Positions 47,424 through 56,937 of a DNA stretch of 64,000 nucleotides are shown here, piece after piece. Under the pieces are notes generated by a model, which had not been told where the DNA came from, did no database searches, and saw nothing but the letters and a program-made list of their open reading frames with translations. Both the position numbers and the translations under genes were made by a program. Location: the NCBI RefSeq assembly GCF_037943105.1, contig NZ_CP149803.1, positions 2,212,001 to 2,276,000 on the forward strand. Reading direction: 5' to 3'. Each line of letters opens with the position of its first letter. The stretch's first letter is position 1. The stretch is from Pseudomonas sp. TMP9. Lineage in GTDB: Bacteria; Pseudomonadota; Gammaproteobacteria; Pseudomonadales; Pseudomonadaceae.

Positions 47424-48077
47424 TTAGGGAGCCAGTCGCTCGCGCAGCCAAGTCGCATCGTGTAGGCGGAAATTAAGCCGATCATGCAGACGACTGGAGC
47501 GGCCCTGCCAAAACTCGATGCGCTCCGGAAGCACGCGATACCCGCCCCAATGCGGCGGGCAATGTGGTGCTTTATCGAGAAAACGCTGCTCGGCTTGTGC
47601 CAAGAAGCCTTCCAATTCACCGCGATCAGCAATCACTTGGCTCTGCGGTGAAGCCCAGGCACCTAGGCGGCTACCCAGCGGTCGCACTTGAAAATAAGCA
47701 TCACACTCAGCCGCTGTGACCCGCTCGACCCGCCCCTCGATACGCACTTGGCGCTCTAGGCTGGGCCAAAAGAAAGTCATCGCAGCAAATGGATTGAGCG
47801 CAAGGTGTTGGCCTTTGGCGCTGTCGTAGTTACTGAAAAAGGTGAAACCGCGCTCATCCAAGGCTTTCAGCAACAGCACTCGGCAGTGCGGTCGGCCATC
47901 AGCATCAACCGTCGCCAACGTCATGGCGTTAGGTTCAACCGGCGGTTGTTCGGTCTCCACGGCTTCGGCAAACCACTGCTCGAACAGAGCAAAAGGCTCA
48001 TGCGGCGCTTGCGCCTCGCTCAGACCATCACGGGTGTAATCACGGCGCATGTCGGCCAGGGTTTGAGTCATCGACAA
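47424..48077 (-). CDS. pdxH: Pyridoxamine 5'-phosphate oxidase (PdxH)
   Basis: A 217-residue FMN enzyme that makes pyridoxal 5'-phosphate. Signature segments: [24 protein letters not shown] for FMN and substrate, and the C-terminal [15 protein letters not shown]. Length is normal. PLP made here would serve CysM and the PLP enzyme at 38318. Stands alone. Confidence 0.96.
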   Translation of the reverse strand: MSMTQTLADMRRDYTRDGLSEAQAPHEPFALFEQWFAEAVETEQPPVEPNAMTLATVDADGRPHCRVLLLKALDERGFTFFSNYDSAKGQHLALNPFAAMTFFWPSLERQVRIEGRVERVTAAECDAYFQVRPLGSRLGAWASPQSQVIADRGELEGFLAQAEQRFLDKAPHCPPHWGGYRVLPERIEFWQGRSSRLHDRLNFRLHDATWLRERLAP

Positions 48078-48144
48078 ATCCTCGTGGGCAAATGGGGCCT
48101 AGCTTACTCGCGAGCGATTTAGCGGGCTTGATCTACAACAACAA

Positions 48145-48825
48145 TCACTGGCTCTTGGCGGGTTTGTCAGCTTTGGCAACGGTTTTTGCGTTCTTATCAG
48201 TCACGGATTTGACGGCAGCAACGCTTGGCGCTGGCGCAGGCTGGCTGTACTTGGCGATAAGCGCATTGAGGGTTGGTTTGGCGGTCAGCATGATTTCCAC
48301 GCGACGATTGAGCGCACGGCCTTGCTGGCTGTCGTTGGCGGCGCGTGGCATGTCCGAACCCAACCCCTTGACCATCAAACGATTTTGCTTGAGGCCGCTA
48401 AGGCGAAAAATCGAGGTAAAGGCGCGGGCGCGCTGCTGACTCAGGTCACGGTTGGCATTGACTTCACCACTGCTGTCGGCATGACCGAGAATCAGCACGC
48501 CGATGTTTTCGTCGCTTTCCAGCAACTTAGCCAAGCGGCTCAGTGGCCCCAAGGTACTTGGCAGCATCATGTGAGGACGGTCTGGGTTGAACGAACCCTG
48601 CACCGGCGCGGTGACCACCAAGAGGTTTTCACGCCGCTCAAATTCAAAGTGGGTGCCTTTGATCGCTTCACGCACCTTCGGCTCATACACATCTAACCAA
48701 GCCTGAGTCACTGCCGGCGGCGGCATGGTGACCATTTTCGGCGCAGGCTTTTCCGATTTTTCAAAAAGGCTGCAACCGCTGACCAGAAGACACAGGGCGA
48801 TGGCGAGAGTTTTGTTGGCGAGCAT
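48145..48825 (-). CDS. OmpA-family peptidoglycan-associated lipoprotein
   Basis: A 226-residue lipoprotein with lipobox LLVSGC. The C-terminal OmpA domain has GVLILGHADSSGEVNANRDLSQQRA with conserved residues for binding diaminopimelate, and NRRVEIML at its end. A basic Lys/Ala-rich tail of about 50 residues follows. The start at 48825 fits the signal peptide. It probably tethers the outer membrane to peptidoglycan. Confidence 0.88.
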   Translation of the reverse strand: MLANKTLAIALCLLVSGCSLFEKSEKPAPKMVTMPPPAVTQAWLDVYEPKVREAIKGTHFEFERRENLLVVTAPVQGSFNPDRPHMMLPSTLGPLSRLAKLLESDENIGVLILGHADSSGEVNANRDLSQQRARAFTSIFRLSGLKQNRLMVKGLGSDMPRAANDSQQGRALNRRVEIMLTAKPTLNALIAKYSQPAPAPSVAAVKSVTDKNAKTVAKADKPAKSQ

Positions 48826-48915
48826 CGGGCATCCACACGTAATAAGCAAAAAAGCCGGGGTAGCCCGTTTATATGACGGGCCGTACTAGGTTGCGCAGCA
48901 GTTTAGCCGAGCTGG

Positions 48916-50061
48916 CTATAAACAATCAGCCAATAGGCGTGCAAGTTTCTGCGCACGCGGGTCCATCAAGACGAACGGTCCAAGATTGTTGGTGACAAAA
49001 CCGAAAGCCACATCCCGCTCCGGGTCGGCAAAGCCAATGGAGCCGCCCGCACCCGGGTGACCAAACGCACGCGCGCCCATACCGTAGGTAGCGTTAGCTA
49101 CGTCTGGCTGATCGAGCATGCAGCCCAGGCCAAAACGGGTGCGAGTTAGCAACGTTTTGTCCTCACCCACTGCATGTTCACGGGTCAGCTCGGCCAGTAG
49201 TTCAGGTTCCAGCAAGCGGCCATCCAGCAACCCGCTGTAAAAGCCTGCCAGGCTGCGCGCATTGCCATGGCCGTTGGCAGCCGGTTGCTGCATGCGCCGC
49301 CACTCGGGCTTGTTGGTACTGGTCATAATCGACGGTGGGTTGGTAAAAGCCCGCGTGCTCATGGCCGAAGGGTCGCTCATCATGGTCTTGAGCAGGCGCT
49401 GGGCTGCGGCATCGCCGAAATTGCCCTTGCCACGGGAAATAATCGCCACTCGGTAAAACTCTTCATCCGCGAGGCCAACATGGAAGTCCAACCCTAAAGG
49501 CGTGGCGGTGCGCGCGACGATGGACTCACCCGGCCCGCACCCCTCGACCCGGCGTAACACTTCACCCACCAGCCAACCGTACGTGATCGGCGCGTAGCCA
49601 TGGCCTTCACCCAAGGCCCACCAGGGCTGCTCAGCGGCGAGCGCGGCAGTCATGGTCTGCCAGTCATATAGGGCTTCAGGCGCTAACATTTGGCGCAACG
49701 CTGGCAACCCAGCCTGATGGCTGAGCAAATGACGCAGGGTGATTTTGCCTTTGCCAGCCGCTGCAAATTCGGGCCAATAGCGCGCGACTGGAGCATCCAG
49801 CTCAAGCTTGCCTTCGCCGACTAACTGCAAGGCAGTTACTGCGGTAAACGTCTTGGTGCAGGAAAATAAATTCAGAATGGTGTCGCTGTGCCAGGCTTGC
49901 TGGCCGTCTTTATCAGCTACACCGGCCCACAGGTCGACCACAGTTTCACCGCCGACCTGCACGCAGAGCGCCATACCGCGCTCTTGCGGATCATCGAACA
50001 ATGCCGCAAACGCCTCTTTGAGCGTCTCGAATTTGAGGTCGAAATAACCCTGTATGTGCAC
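48916..50061 (-). CDS. Serine hydrolase (beta-lactamase/EstB-like family)
   Basis: A 381-residue protein with the class C beta-lactamase fold. The catalytic SxxK is S67-C-T-K70, the second motif Y-x-W is in TYGWLVGE, and the HPGAGGS block resembles the third HxG motif. Such proteins include esterases of the EstB type. No signal peptide is seen, so it is probably cytosolic and not an antibiotic resistance enzyme. Confidence 0.88.
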   Translation of the reverse strand: MHIQGYFDLKFETLKEAFAALFDDPQERGMALCVQVGGETVVDLWAGVADKDGQQAWHSDTILNLFSCTKTFTAVTALQLVGEGKLELDAPVARYWPEFAAAGKGKITLRHLLSHQAGLPALRQMLAPEALYDWQTMTAALAAEQPWWALGEGHGYAPITYGWLVGEVLRRVEGCGPGESIVARTATPLGLDFHVGLADEEFYRVAIISRGKGNFGDAAAQRLLKTMMSDPSAMSTRAFTNPPSIMTSTNKPEWRRMQQPAANGHGNARSLAGFYSGLLDGRLLEPELLAELTREHAVGEDKTLLTRTRFGLGCMLDQPDVANATYGMGARAFGHPGAGGSIGFADPERDVAFGFVTNNLGPFVLMDPRAQKLARLLADCL

Positions 50062-50177
50062 CGCCCCGCTCCTTTGCTACTGGTCGATAATCTAACGCCG
50101 GATTGTTTCAGGTCCACCGCGTGCGGTGAACCCTGCGCTGGGCTGATCACAGCACTATCAGCCTTGCGAATACATGT

Positions 50178-52382
50178 TTAGGGCGCTTCAGTGGCGGGCG
50201 CAGGCGCGGGCTTGAGCAAGGTTTTTGGCACAGCCAAGTTGGCGTTACGCACCGCGTTGACGAACCCCTTCCAAGGTCGATCGGTAATGGCTACCAACCC
50301 TAAATGACCATTTTCGCCATCCAGTAAACGACCGGTCACGGGCTGATCAAGGTACTGAAACCAATGCAGACCCACGATCTGCGGCTCTTGCAGAGCTTTG
50401 TTGAGGAAATTTGCATAAGCCGGACCACGCTCCTCTTCCTTATAAACCTCGGCAACACCGCCCCAGAACGGCCCACGGTCTCGCGAGCCGAAGTGAAATT
50501 CGGTGACCATCAGCGGCTTGTCTAACTTACGCAGCATGGCAAAGTCATAACCCTGCTGCGGCTCACGGGTGTAGAAATTGAAGCTCAGCACATCGCAGAA
50601 ACGCGCGCATGCCGTTACCGCCTCGGGGATGCTGCTGGCAAAACGACCGCCCAACAACATGTGATTCGGTGCGTGCCAGTCGAGAGAGTCCGCAATGGTT
50701 TTGAAGTAAGTCTCGGCATACAGGCGCAAAAACGCCTGCATGTCGCGCTCGATGGCCGGAAACTCAGCGCTGGGCAGCGGCGCCTTAAAGCCCGGATCTT
50801 CCATCAATTCCCACGCCGGCAGCTCGATACCCCAGGCCCGCGACAGCCCATTCTGATTACGATATTTGTCCCGCAGCAGCTTGAGAAAAGCGCGCTTGGC
50901 CGGCACATCGGTAGTCAGACGCAAGGTGGCGTAGGCCAAGGCATAACGGTTATTGGGGTCATCCGCAGGGCCGGCCCACGACAGCTCGTTATCGGCGAAA
51001 TAACCTAGCAGCCAAGGGTTATCACGGTGATCGCGTGAGGCAATCGCCACCGCACGCTCGGTGGCCATGGCAAAGCGCGGGTCGAAGGGGTCAGGCATCG
51101 CGCCCCACCAATCAACGCCCGTACTGATGGTGGCGTAGTCACCATGTATCGACAGCGGAATGCTAAACGGCATGCGTGCGTCGCCGCCAAAGGCTGGCTC
51201 ACTCCAATTACCCAGGGTATTGAAGCCCCAAGCTTGCAGCCGGTCTTGACTGAGCGCGCGCCAAGCTGCGGGGTCAACCTGGTTGTAACTGCGTTGCACG
51301 TTGGCTTTATAGAAATCAAACCAACGCCCGCTGGCAAACGCCCGACCTTGGTTGGCACCGGTGTCACTGCGGCTGTCAGAGCTGCCGAAGTAAGCCGCCA
51401 GCGCCTCACCCGGTTGCGGCAGGCCGGCGAACATCGCCTCGCGGCCCTCAACATAGGTGGCACTCTGTTGCGCAGTGACGGCGTTGACACCCAGTGAGTA
51501 GAACGGATGCCCTTCAGGCGTGACCAAAAACCAACGATCATCGCGCTTTTCAGTACGGAAGAAACCGCTCGCTTCAAACGGCATGCCGCCTGTCCAGCCG
51601 GCAAATTTATCCTGTGCTGGGCGTTCAGCCAGCCAGCTATTGAGTTGCTTTCGTTCCTGCGCGGCGGCTTGCTGCAGTTGCTCATCGTTTTTGATTTTGC
51701 CCGGCCAGTTGCTGCGCACAAACTGACCGTAGCTGTCGACGATACCGGCATAGGCTGCATCTGAGAGCTGCTCAGCATTCACGCCAAATTGGCTTATCAA
51801 AATATGCTGGGGCGCTTGCGGTTGCGGCATCGACAGGGTGACTGCACTGACCTGGCTTAAGTCCAGCGCACCACTGACCGTGTCCACCAGCAACAGCCGC
51901 TGGCCCTTATGCATCCAAGGCATCGGCACCCCCGCGCGCATGCCGTGGTCACGAGGTGATGCGGCGTGCAAGGGAATCAGCAAGGTCTGCGCTGGGCCGG
52001 CCGGTAAAGCAATGCGGGTGTTTAAACGTTGGCCGTCGGCGCTTTCGATCAGCACATCCAAGGTCAGCGCCCAGTCCATAGCGTTTTGCACACGCAGGCT
52101 GACCAACGCCTGCTGCGACCAGTCCCAACTGCCGTTTTGCGGGGTAAGACGCAGGCTCGGCTGCGCCGCAGGATGGAAGGTCACCCGGCGCAGCACTTCG
52201 CCCTCAGGCGTAGGCTCGCCAATGCGATTGGGCAATTCAGCATCCTGCGTTGTGACTTGGACGGCGTCCATTGGCCGGACAAAGTTGAACAGCTCCTGCC
52301 GCTCTGCCGTAACACCCACGCTGCAATAACCCAACAGCAGCGAGAGCAGAACACCTGTTTGCAGCCTGCACTTAACCTTCAC
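50178..52382 (-). CDS. Putative secreted GH50-like (agarase-type) glycoside hydrolase
   Basis: A 734-residue protein with a signal peptide from the GTG at 52382 (KCRLQTGVLLSLLLGYC). An N-terminal beta-rich region (about residues 30-230) precedes a TIM-barrel-like catalytic domain. Acid/base Glu466 lies in YFADNELSWAG and the likely nucleophile Glu628 in MVTEFHFG, matching clan GH-A. FNTLGNWSEPAF resembles GH50 beta-agarases. The natural substrate may not be agar in this genus. A palindrome GGGCAATATTGCCC at 52415-52428 lies just upstream. No other polysaccharide gene is next to it. Confidence 0.75.
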   Translation of the reverse strand: MKVKCRLQTGVLLSLLLGYCSVGVTAERQELFNFVRPMDAVQVTTQDAELPNRIGEPTPEGEVLRRVTFHPAAQPSLRLTPQNGSWDWSQQALVSLRVQNAMDWALTLDVLIESADGQRLNTRIALPAGPAQTLLIPLHAASPRDHGMRAGVPMPWMHKGQRLLLVDTVSGALDLSQVSAVTLSMPQPQAPQHILISQFGVNAEQLSDAAYAGIVDSYGQFVRSNWPGKIKNDEQLQQAAAQERKQLNSWLAERPAQDKFAGWTGGMPFEASGFFRTEKRDDRWFLVTPEGHPFYSLGVNAVTAQQSATYVEGREAMFAGLPQPGEALAAYFGSSDSRSDTGANQGRAFASGRWFDFYKANVQRSYNQVDPAAWRALSQDRLQAWGFNTLGNWSEPAFGGDARMPFSIPLSIHGDYATISTGVDWWGAMPDPFDPRFAMATERAVAIASRDHRDNPWLLGYFADNELSWAGPADDPNNRYALAYATLRLTTDVPAKRAFLKLLRDKYRNQNGLSRAWGIELPAWELMEDPGFKAPLPSAEFPAIERDMQAFLRLYAETYFKTIADSLDWHAPNHMLLGGRFASSIPEAVTACARFCDVLSFNFYTREPQQGYDFAMLRKLDKPLMVTEFHFGSRDRGPFWGGVAEVYKEEERGPAYANFLNKALQEPQIVGLHWFQYLDQPVTGRLLDGENGHLGLVAITDRPWKGFVNAVRNANLAVPKTLLKPAPAPATEAP

Positions 52383-52414
52383 GAACCACTCTCTCCCATT
52401 ATTGCGGTTGCTTC

Positions 52415-52428
52415 GGGCAATATTGCCC
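52415..52428. promoter_or_regulatory. Perfect palindrome upstream of the GH50-like gene
   Basis: GGGCAATATTGCCC, 14 bp and fully symmetrical, 33 nt upstream of the GTG start. An operator role is inference. Confidence 0.4.
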
Positions 52429-52657
52429 ACAGCAAAAAACAGATATTGATGACGACAAAAACGTCACGCCTGCGCCGATTGGAGCTGATTGGTCGCAGCA
52501 AGTTGCCTACAAACCGTTAAAACCTACCTGCACTGGCAATACAGCGAAAAAACAGCTTCAACACACTCATTTACAGCAGGTCACTCTGCTTTATCGCCTT
52601 GCGGCTTGTTTTAACCATATTCGCGTTCAGCCGCCTGCTTATGCCGACCAGCGGGTG

Positions 52658-54802
52658 TTAGCTGATTTCTCGACGAAACGGCGGCAACGCATTAAGAATT
52701 GACTTGCCGTAACGCTGCGTGACAACACGCCGGTCGAGCAGGGTAATGATGCCGCGATCCTCCTCAGTGCGCAGCAGACGGCCGCAGGCTTGTACCAACC
52801 GCAGCGAAGCATCCGGCACAGCGATTTCCATAAACGGATTGCCGCCGCGCGCCTCGATCCACTCGGCAAGCGCTGCCTCAACCGGATCATCTGGCACGGC
52901 AAAGGGGATCTTGGCGATCACCACATGCTCGCAATAGGCGCCCGGCAAATCGACACCTTCAGCAAAGCTGGCCAGACCAAACAACACGCTTTCCTCACCG
53001 CTATCGACCCGCGCTTTGTGTTTATTGAGGGTTTCCTGCTTGGACAGGTTGCCTTGAATAAATACCCGTTTGCGCCAGTCGCGCTCCAGGCCCTCGAATA
53101 CGTCCTGCATTTGTTTGCGTGAGGAAAACAGCACCAGCGTGCCGCGCGAGCCCTCAACCAAACCAGGCAAATCACGAATAATCGCCGCCGTATGCGCCAC
53201 CGCATCACGCGGATCAGCATTCAAATTGGGTACCCGCAGTACGCCGGCATCGGCATGATGAAAAGGGCTTGGCACCACAGTGGTAACAGCTACTTTGGGT
53301 AAGCCTGCGCGCATGCGATAGCGATCAAAGGTACCCAGCGCTGTCAGGGTGGCCGACGTCACCAGTGCGCCATAAGCGACATTCCATAGATTTCGCCGCA
53401 GGGTTTCCGCCGCCAAGATCGGGCTGGCGTTAACTTCAATATCAAACAATGCGCCGCTGTCAGCCAGCGTGAGCCAACGCGCCATCGGCGGGCTGGTTTC
53501 CGGGTCTTCGGCAGTGAACGCCAACCACAATTCCCAACTGCCTTGCGCACGCGCCAATAGGCTGCCGAACAACGGGTACCATTCTTCGGCCTGATGGCTG
53601 GCGATGCCAACAGTGGCCTCGCCGTCCATGGCTTCTTTGAGTTTTTCCGTCACCCCAGTAAAAAGTTCAGTGAGCTTGGAGAAGCCCTTTTTCAGTTCGA
53701 CGCCCAGCTCTATCAGGTGCGGCGGCACCACACCGCCAATAAAGCGATGGCGAGGCCGTTCGCGGCCCTGCATGTCTTCACCGGGCTTAAATTCAGCCAC
53801 CTGCTCACAGGCGGCGAACATAAATTGTTGCTGGGTTTTGATCTCCCGCGCCAACTCCGGCACTTGCTCAATCAAGCGCCCAAGATCACCGGGTAGCGGA
53901 TGTTGAGCGAGCAACTTGGCGAGATTTTTGGCGGTCTGCTCCAGCCAGTCAGCAGTCGAACGCAGGCGTGTAAAGTGGGCGAAGTGGCCAATAGCTTTAT
54001 CCGGCAAGTGGTGGCCTTCGTCAAAGACATACAGAGTGTCGCGCGGGTCTGGCAGCACCGCACCACCGCCTAGAGCCAGGTCGGCCAAGACCATGTCGTG
54101 ATTGGTGACGATGACATCGACCTTACCCATGCCCTCACGCGCTTTATAAAAAGCGCATTGTTGGAAGTTTGGGCAATGGCGGCTGGTGCACTGGCTGTGG
54201 TCAGTGGTCAGTTGCGACCAACGCGCATCTTCCAGCTCTTCGGGCCAGCTGTCGCGGTCGCCATCCCACTTATTACCGGCGAGCTTCTCGATCATGGCGG
54301 TGAAGAGCTTCTGACTTTGCTCATCCACATCGATCTTGAAGCCTTCTTCCTCGAATAACTGCGCAGTGGCGCTTTGCGCTTGGCCTTCCTGCAGCAACAT
54401 GTCCAGCTTGGACAAGCACAGGTAGCGGCCACGACCTTTGGCCAAGGCGAAGCTAAAGTTCAAGCCGCTGTTGCGCATCAAGTCTGGCAGGTCTTTGTGC
54501 ACAATCTGTTCTTGCAACGCCACAGTGGCCGTGGCGATTACCAGCCGCTTGCCCGCAGCCTTAGCTGTCGGAATTGCCGCCAAGCTGTAGGCCACGGTCT
54601 TACCCGTACCGGTACCAGCCTCAACCGCTACAACGGCTGGCTCACCCGAGCGCCGGCCTTCTTCGTCGGTTTGAATCGCGCCCAGCACCTTGGCAATTTC
54701 AGCAATCATCAAGCGCTGGCCATAGCGCGGCTTGAGCGACTTGGCTTCGAGAAAACGCGAGTAAGCGCCCTGGATCTGGGACTTGAGTTCAGTACTGAGC
54801 AT
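52658..54802 (-). CDS. dinG: ATP-dependent DNA helicase DinG
   Basis: A 714-residue superfamily 2, XPD-like helicase. Walker A is AGTGTGKT, DEAH-type box VFDEGHHL, and the iron-sulphur cysteines include CTSRHCPNFQQC with a fourth upstream. The C-terminal motif QACGRLLRTEEDRG is motif VI. The ATG at 54802 gives the family start MLSTELKSQIQ. DinG unwinds R-loops and damaged forks. Confidence 0.95.
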   Translation of the reverse strand: MLSTELKSQIQGAYSRFLEAKSLKPRYGQRLMIAEIAKVLGAIQTDEEGRRSGEPAVVAVEAGTGTGKTVAYSLAAIPTAKAAGKRLVIATATVALQEQIVHKDLPDLMRNSGLNFSFALAKGRGRYLCLSKLDMLLQEGQAQSATAQLFEEEGFKIDVDEQSQKLFTAMIEKLAGNKWDGDRDSWPEELEDARWSQLTTDHSQCTSRHCPNFQQCAFYKAREGMGKVDVIVTNHDMVLADLALGGGAVLPDPRDTLYVFDEGHHLPDKAIGHFAHFTRLRSTADWLEQTAKNLAKLLAQHPLPGDLGRLIEQVPELAREIKTQQQFMFAACEQVAEFKPGEDMQGRERPRHRFIGGVVPPHLIELGVELKKGFSKLTELFTGVTEKLKEAMDGEATVGIASHQAEEWYPLFGSLLARAQGSWELWLAFTAEDPETSPPMARWLTLADSGALFDIEVNASPILAAETLRRNLWNVAYGALVTSATLTALGTFDRYRMRAGLPKVAVTTVVPSPFHHADAGVLRVPNLNADPRDAVAHTAAIIRDLPGLVEGSRGTLVLFSSRKQMQDVFEGLERDWRKRVFIQGNLSKQETLNKHKARVDSGEESVLFGLASFAEGVDLPGAYCEHVVIAKIPFAVPDDPVEAALAEWIEARGGNPFMEIAVPDASLRLVQACGRLLRTEEDRGIITLLDRRVVTQRYGKSILNALPPFRREIS

Positions 54803-54990
54803 GGGGTCTGGGTACAAAAGGCTGGATAAATTTTCAGTGTTTGAAAGCGGCGGCTATCATAGCGCGCTAATTGATCCGGCGCTGATCCGCGTAGACCCGC
54901 TTTTGCTCTGGCGAGTGAGCGACATGTATGTAAAACCGGGCCAACTCGCTGCAGATCGCAAACAGGTCATTAACCAACAGGAATGCCCCT

Positions 54991-55455
54991 ATGACGCCCT
55001 ATGACTTCATCTATAGCCTGCACCTGCTCGCCGCCGTGGTGTGGGTGGGCGGTATGTTCTTCGCTTGGATGGTTTTACGCCCGGCAGCCGTCAGCGCACT
55101 GGAAGCACCACCGCGCCTTAGACTATGGCTGGAGGTCTTTCCGCGATTTTTTTACTGGGTATGGGCAGCCGTGATTGTGTTACCGGTTACCGGCGTGGGC
55201 ATGCTGCAGCTGCGCTTTAGTGGCTTTAGCAACGCGCCGCGTTATGTGGATGTGATGACTGGGCTGTTCATCGTTATGCTGGCGCTGTTTTTGCGAATTA
55301 AAGTCCTGCAATTACCAGAACTGCGCCGCGCGGTGACGGCACAAGAGTGGTCGAACGGTGGCGCGGTACTTGGCCGTATTCGTCGCTTAGTCGGTATCAA
55401 CCTGGTGCTGGGGTTGCTGGTGGTAGCCATCGCCGGCGCACGCCCCTCATTGTAA
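54991..55455 (+). CDS. CopD-family membrane protein
   Basis: A 154-residue protein with four transmembrane helices and conserved histidine in IYSLHLLAAVVWVGGMFF, which fits the CopD-like family. No copper genes lie nearby, so a role in copper uptake cannot be assumed. AGGAA precedes the ATG. Confidence 0.85.
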   Translation: MTPYDFIYSLHLLAAVVWVGGMFFAWMVLRPAAVSALEAPPRLRLWLEVFPRFFYWVWAAVIVLPVTGVGMLQLRFSGFSNAPRYVDVMTGLFIVMLALFLRIKVLQLPELRRAVTAQEWSNGGAVLGRIRRLVGINLVLGLLVVAIAGARPSL

Positions 55456-55507
55456 ACCTGCGACAGCAACCACTGCCTTCCAGCAGCGGTTGATACGGTT
55501 GGGCCTT

Positions 55508-56269
55508 TTAGAACCTCACCACATTCAGCACACCATCCGGGCCTGACTCACCAGCACGCCCTGCCTGCCCGGGCTTGCCGTCACCCGCGCCGTCAGTGCT
55601 GTAAAGCCAGCAACCTTTACTTATGCCACCTTGGCCGCCCGCACCTGAAGCGCCTGGTTGGCCGCCACTGCCGCCGTTTAAACGAACCTGCAATTGCTCA
55701 ACCGGGAAACCCTGCGGCACTTCTAAGCGTATCTGCGCACCGGCAGCACCCGGCTGACCGTCACCACCATCAAAACCATCAAAGCCGCGACTGGCTTGAC
55801 CCCATGTACAACCTCCCGGCTTGCCATCTGCACCGGCCAGGCCTGCATAACCTGGCGCACCCGAGCCGCCACGTGCATCCACAATCAGATTTTCAAGCGT
55901 CACGGCGTGCAAGCGTACAGTTAGATCGCGCCCCGGCAATGCAGGTTTCTCATAGCTACCTTTAGCGCCGCGAGCGCTGATCTGCGCACCGATAGCAATG
56001 TCGGCAGCTGTCACCTCAAGGCGCAACACATGTTCGCCCGGCGCAATCACCAAGCGTGCTTGGCGACCTAAGTTCAGCTGTTCCACACGGATCTCAGTCA
56101 AACCGGCCGGAATCAGCAAGGTGCCGTGGTCGGCAATGGCTAATCGTTCCAGCAACAGCACATTGGTGCTGTTCGGCAGTCGCAAAACCGCATGGGAGTC
56201 GACCTCAATCACCGTTTGGGCCAACGCCAAGGGACTGCATAGTGCGACAAGGGCGAGTAACTTACGCAT
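55508..56269 (-). CDS. Secreted collagen-like glycine-rich protein
   Basis: A 253-residue protein with a signal peptide (KLLALVALCSPLALA). The N-terminal half is a beta-rich domain (VLRLPNSTNVLLLERLAI). The C-terminal half is rich in G-x-x triplets (GLAGADGKPGG, GDGKPGQAGRAGESG) broken by short non-repeat stretches. Two isolated cysteines (GGCTWG, KGCWLY) may form a disulphide. The ATG at 56269 overlaps the stop of the DUF1145 gene by 8 nt. Exported; function unknown. Confidence 0.75.
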   Translation of the reverse strand: MRKLLALVALCSPLALAQTVIEVDSHAVLRLPNSTNVLLLERLAIADHGTLLIPAGLTEIRVEQLNLGRQARLVIAPGEHVLRLEVTAADIAIGAQISARGAKGSYEKPALPGRDLTVRLHAVTLENLIVDARGGSGAPGYAGLAGADGKPGGCTWGQASRGFDGFDGGDGQPGAAGAQIRLEVPQGFPVEQLQVRLNGGSGGQPGASGAGGQGGISKGCWLYSTDGAGDGKPGQAGRAGESGPDGVLNVVRF

Positions 56270-56579
56270 TGTTTGCCTCCAACTGCAGCGTCTGATTCGG
56301 CTCGGTGAGCACGGTAGCCGGCGCTTGCTCAGTGGGCAGCCCGAGCAACTGGAAAATCCCGAAAAGCATGACCTGGAGCCGCACCCGTCCCGGCTTAGGG
56401 CCAGCGGCAATACGAGCATTAAAAAATATCAGCTCAAGTGCATGAGTCAGCAGGATAAAAGCCCCTGCGACGTTCAGCAGCAAGGCAAAAGGTTGCGCGA
56501 ACGGTTGCAGCAGGTTTGCCAACACCACCAACCAGAACAACGCCGCCAGCCCCTTTCCCAAAATCAATACTATTTTCAT
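56262..56579 (-). CDS. DUF1145-like small membrane protein
   Basis: A 105-residue protein with two to three transmembrane helices (GLAALFWLVVLANLLQPF, ALLLNVAGAFILLTHALELIFF), matching DUF1145. Its stop overlaps the next gene's ATG by 8 nt, so it is probably co-translated with the collagen-like protein. Confidence 0.82.
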   Translation of the reverse strand: MKIVLILGKGLAALFWLVVLANLLQPFAQPFALLLNVAGAFILLTHALELIFFNARIAAGPKPGRVRLQVMLFGIFQLLGLPTEQAPATVLTEPNQTLQLEANNA

Positions 56580-56937
56580 TGCCGCCCCAGCCGTTTTTAT
56601 TTGGCTGCACCATATCTGCTTTACGAGTGTGCGGCCAGAAGACCAGTCGCAGCCGTGAGAATCCGTGGATCAAGCGCGGCTTGCTAACACGTCATGGTGA
56701 GCTGTCTCGGGCACTTAGCGGCGCCCTGCTGGTTCGTTACATCACCCCAGACAAACGCGTCAGCGGCTTGGCAAGGGAGTGCAAATAAGCCTTGTCGTGT
56801 AAATCGCTGAAGGTGCCTGACCGCGACAATAATAAGTCGATGGAGAAATTCGACAGGTAAGACTGCAGGGTTAGACGCATAAAAAAACCAGGCCTTTTCG
56901 GGCCTGGCTTGTTTGCTGTGACGCCTAAATCAGAAGA
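56580..56937. other. Gap between DUF1145 gene and OmpA lipoprotein, with terminator
   Basis: No gene is seen. On the minus strand the CCAGGCC (56888-56894)/GGCCTGG (56901-56907) stem followed by a T-run terminates the OmpA-family gene. Confidence 0.7.

Noticed and set aside
48916..50061. Acquired beta-lactamase resistance gene
   Set aside because: It has the fold and the SxxK motif, but no signal peptide, and it fits the EstB-like esterase family better.
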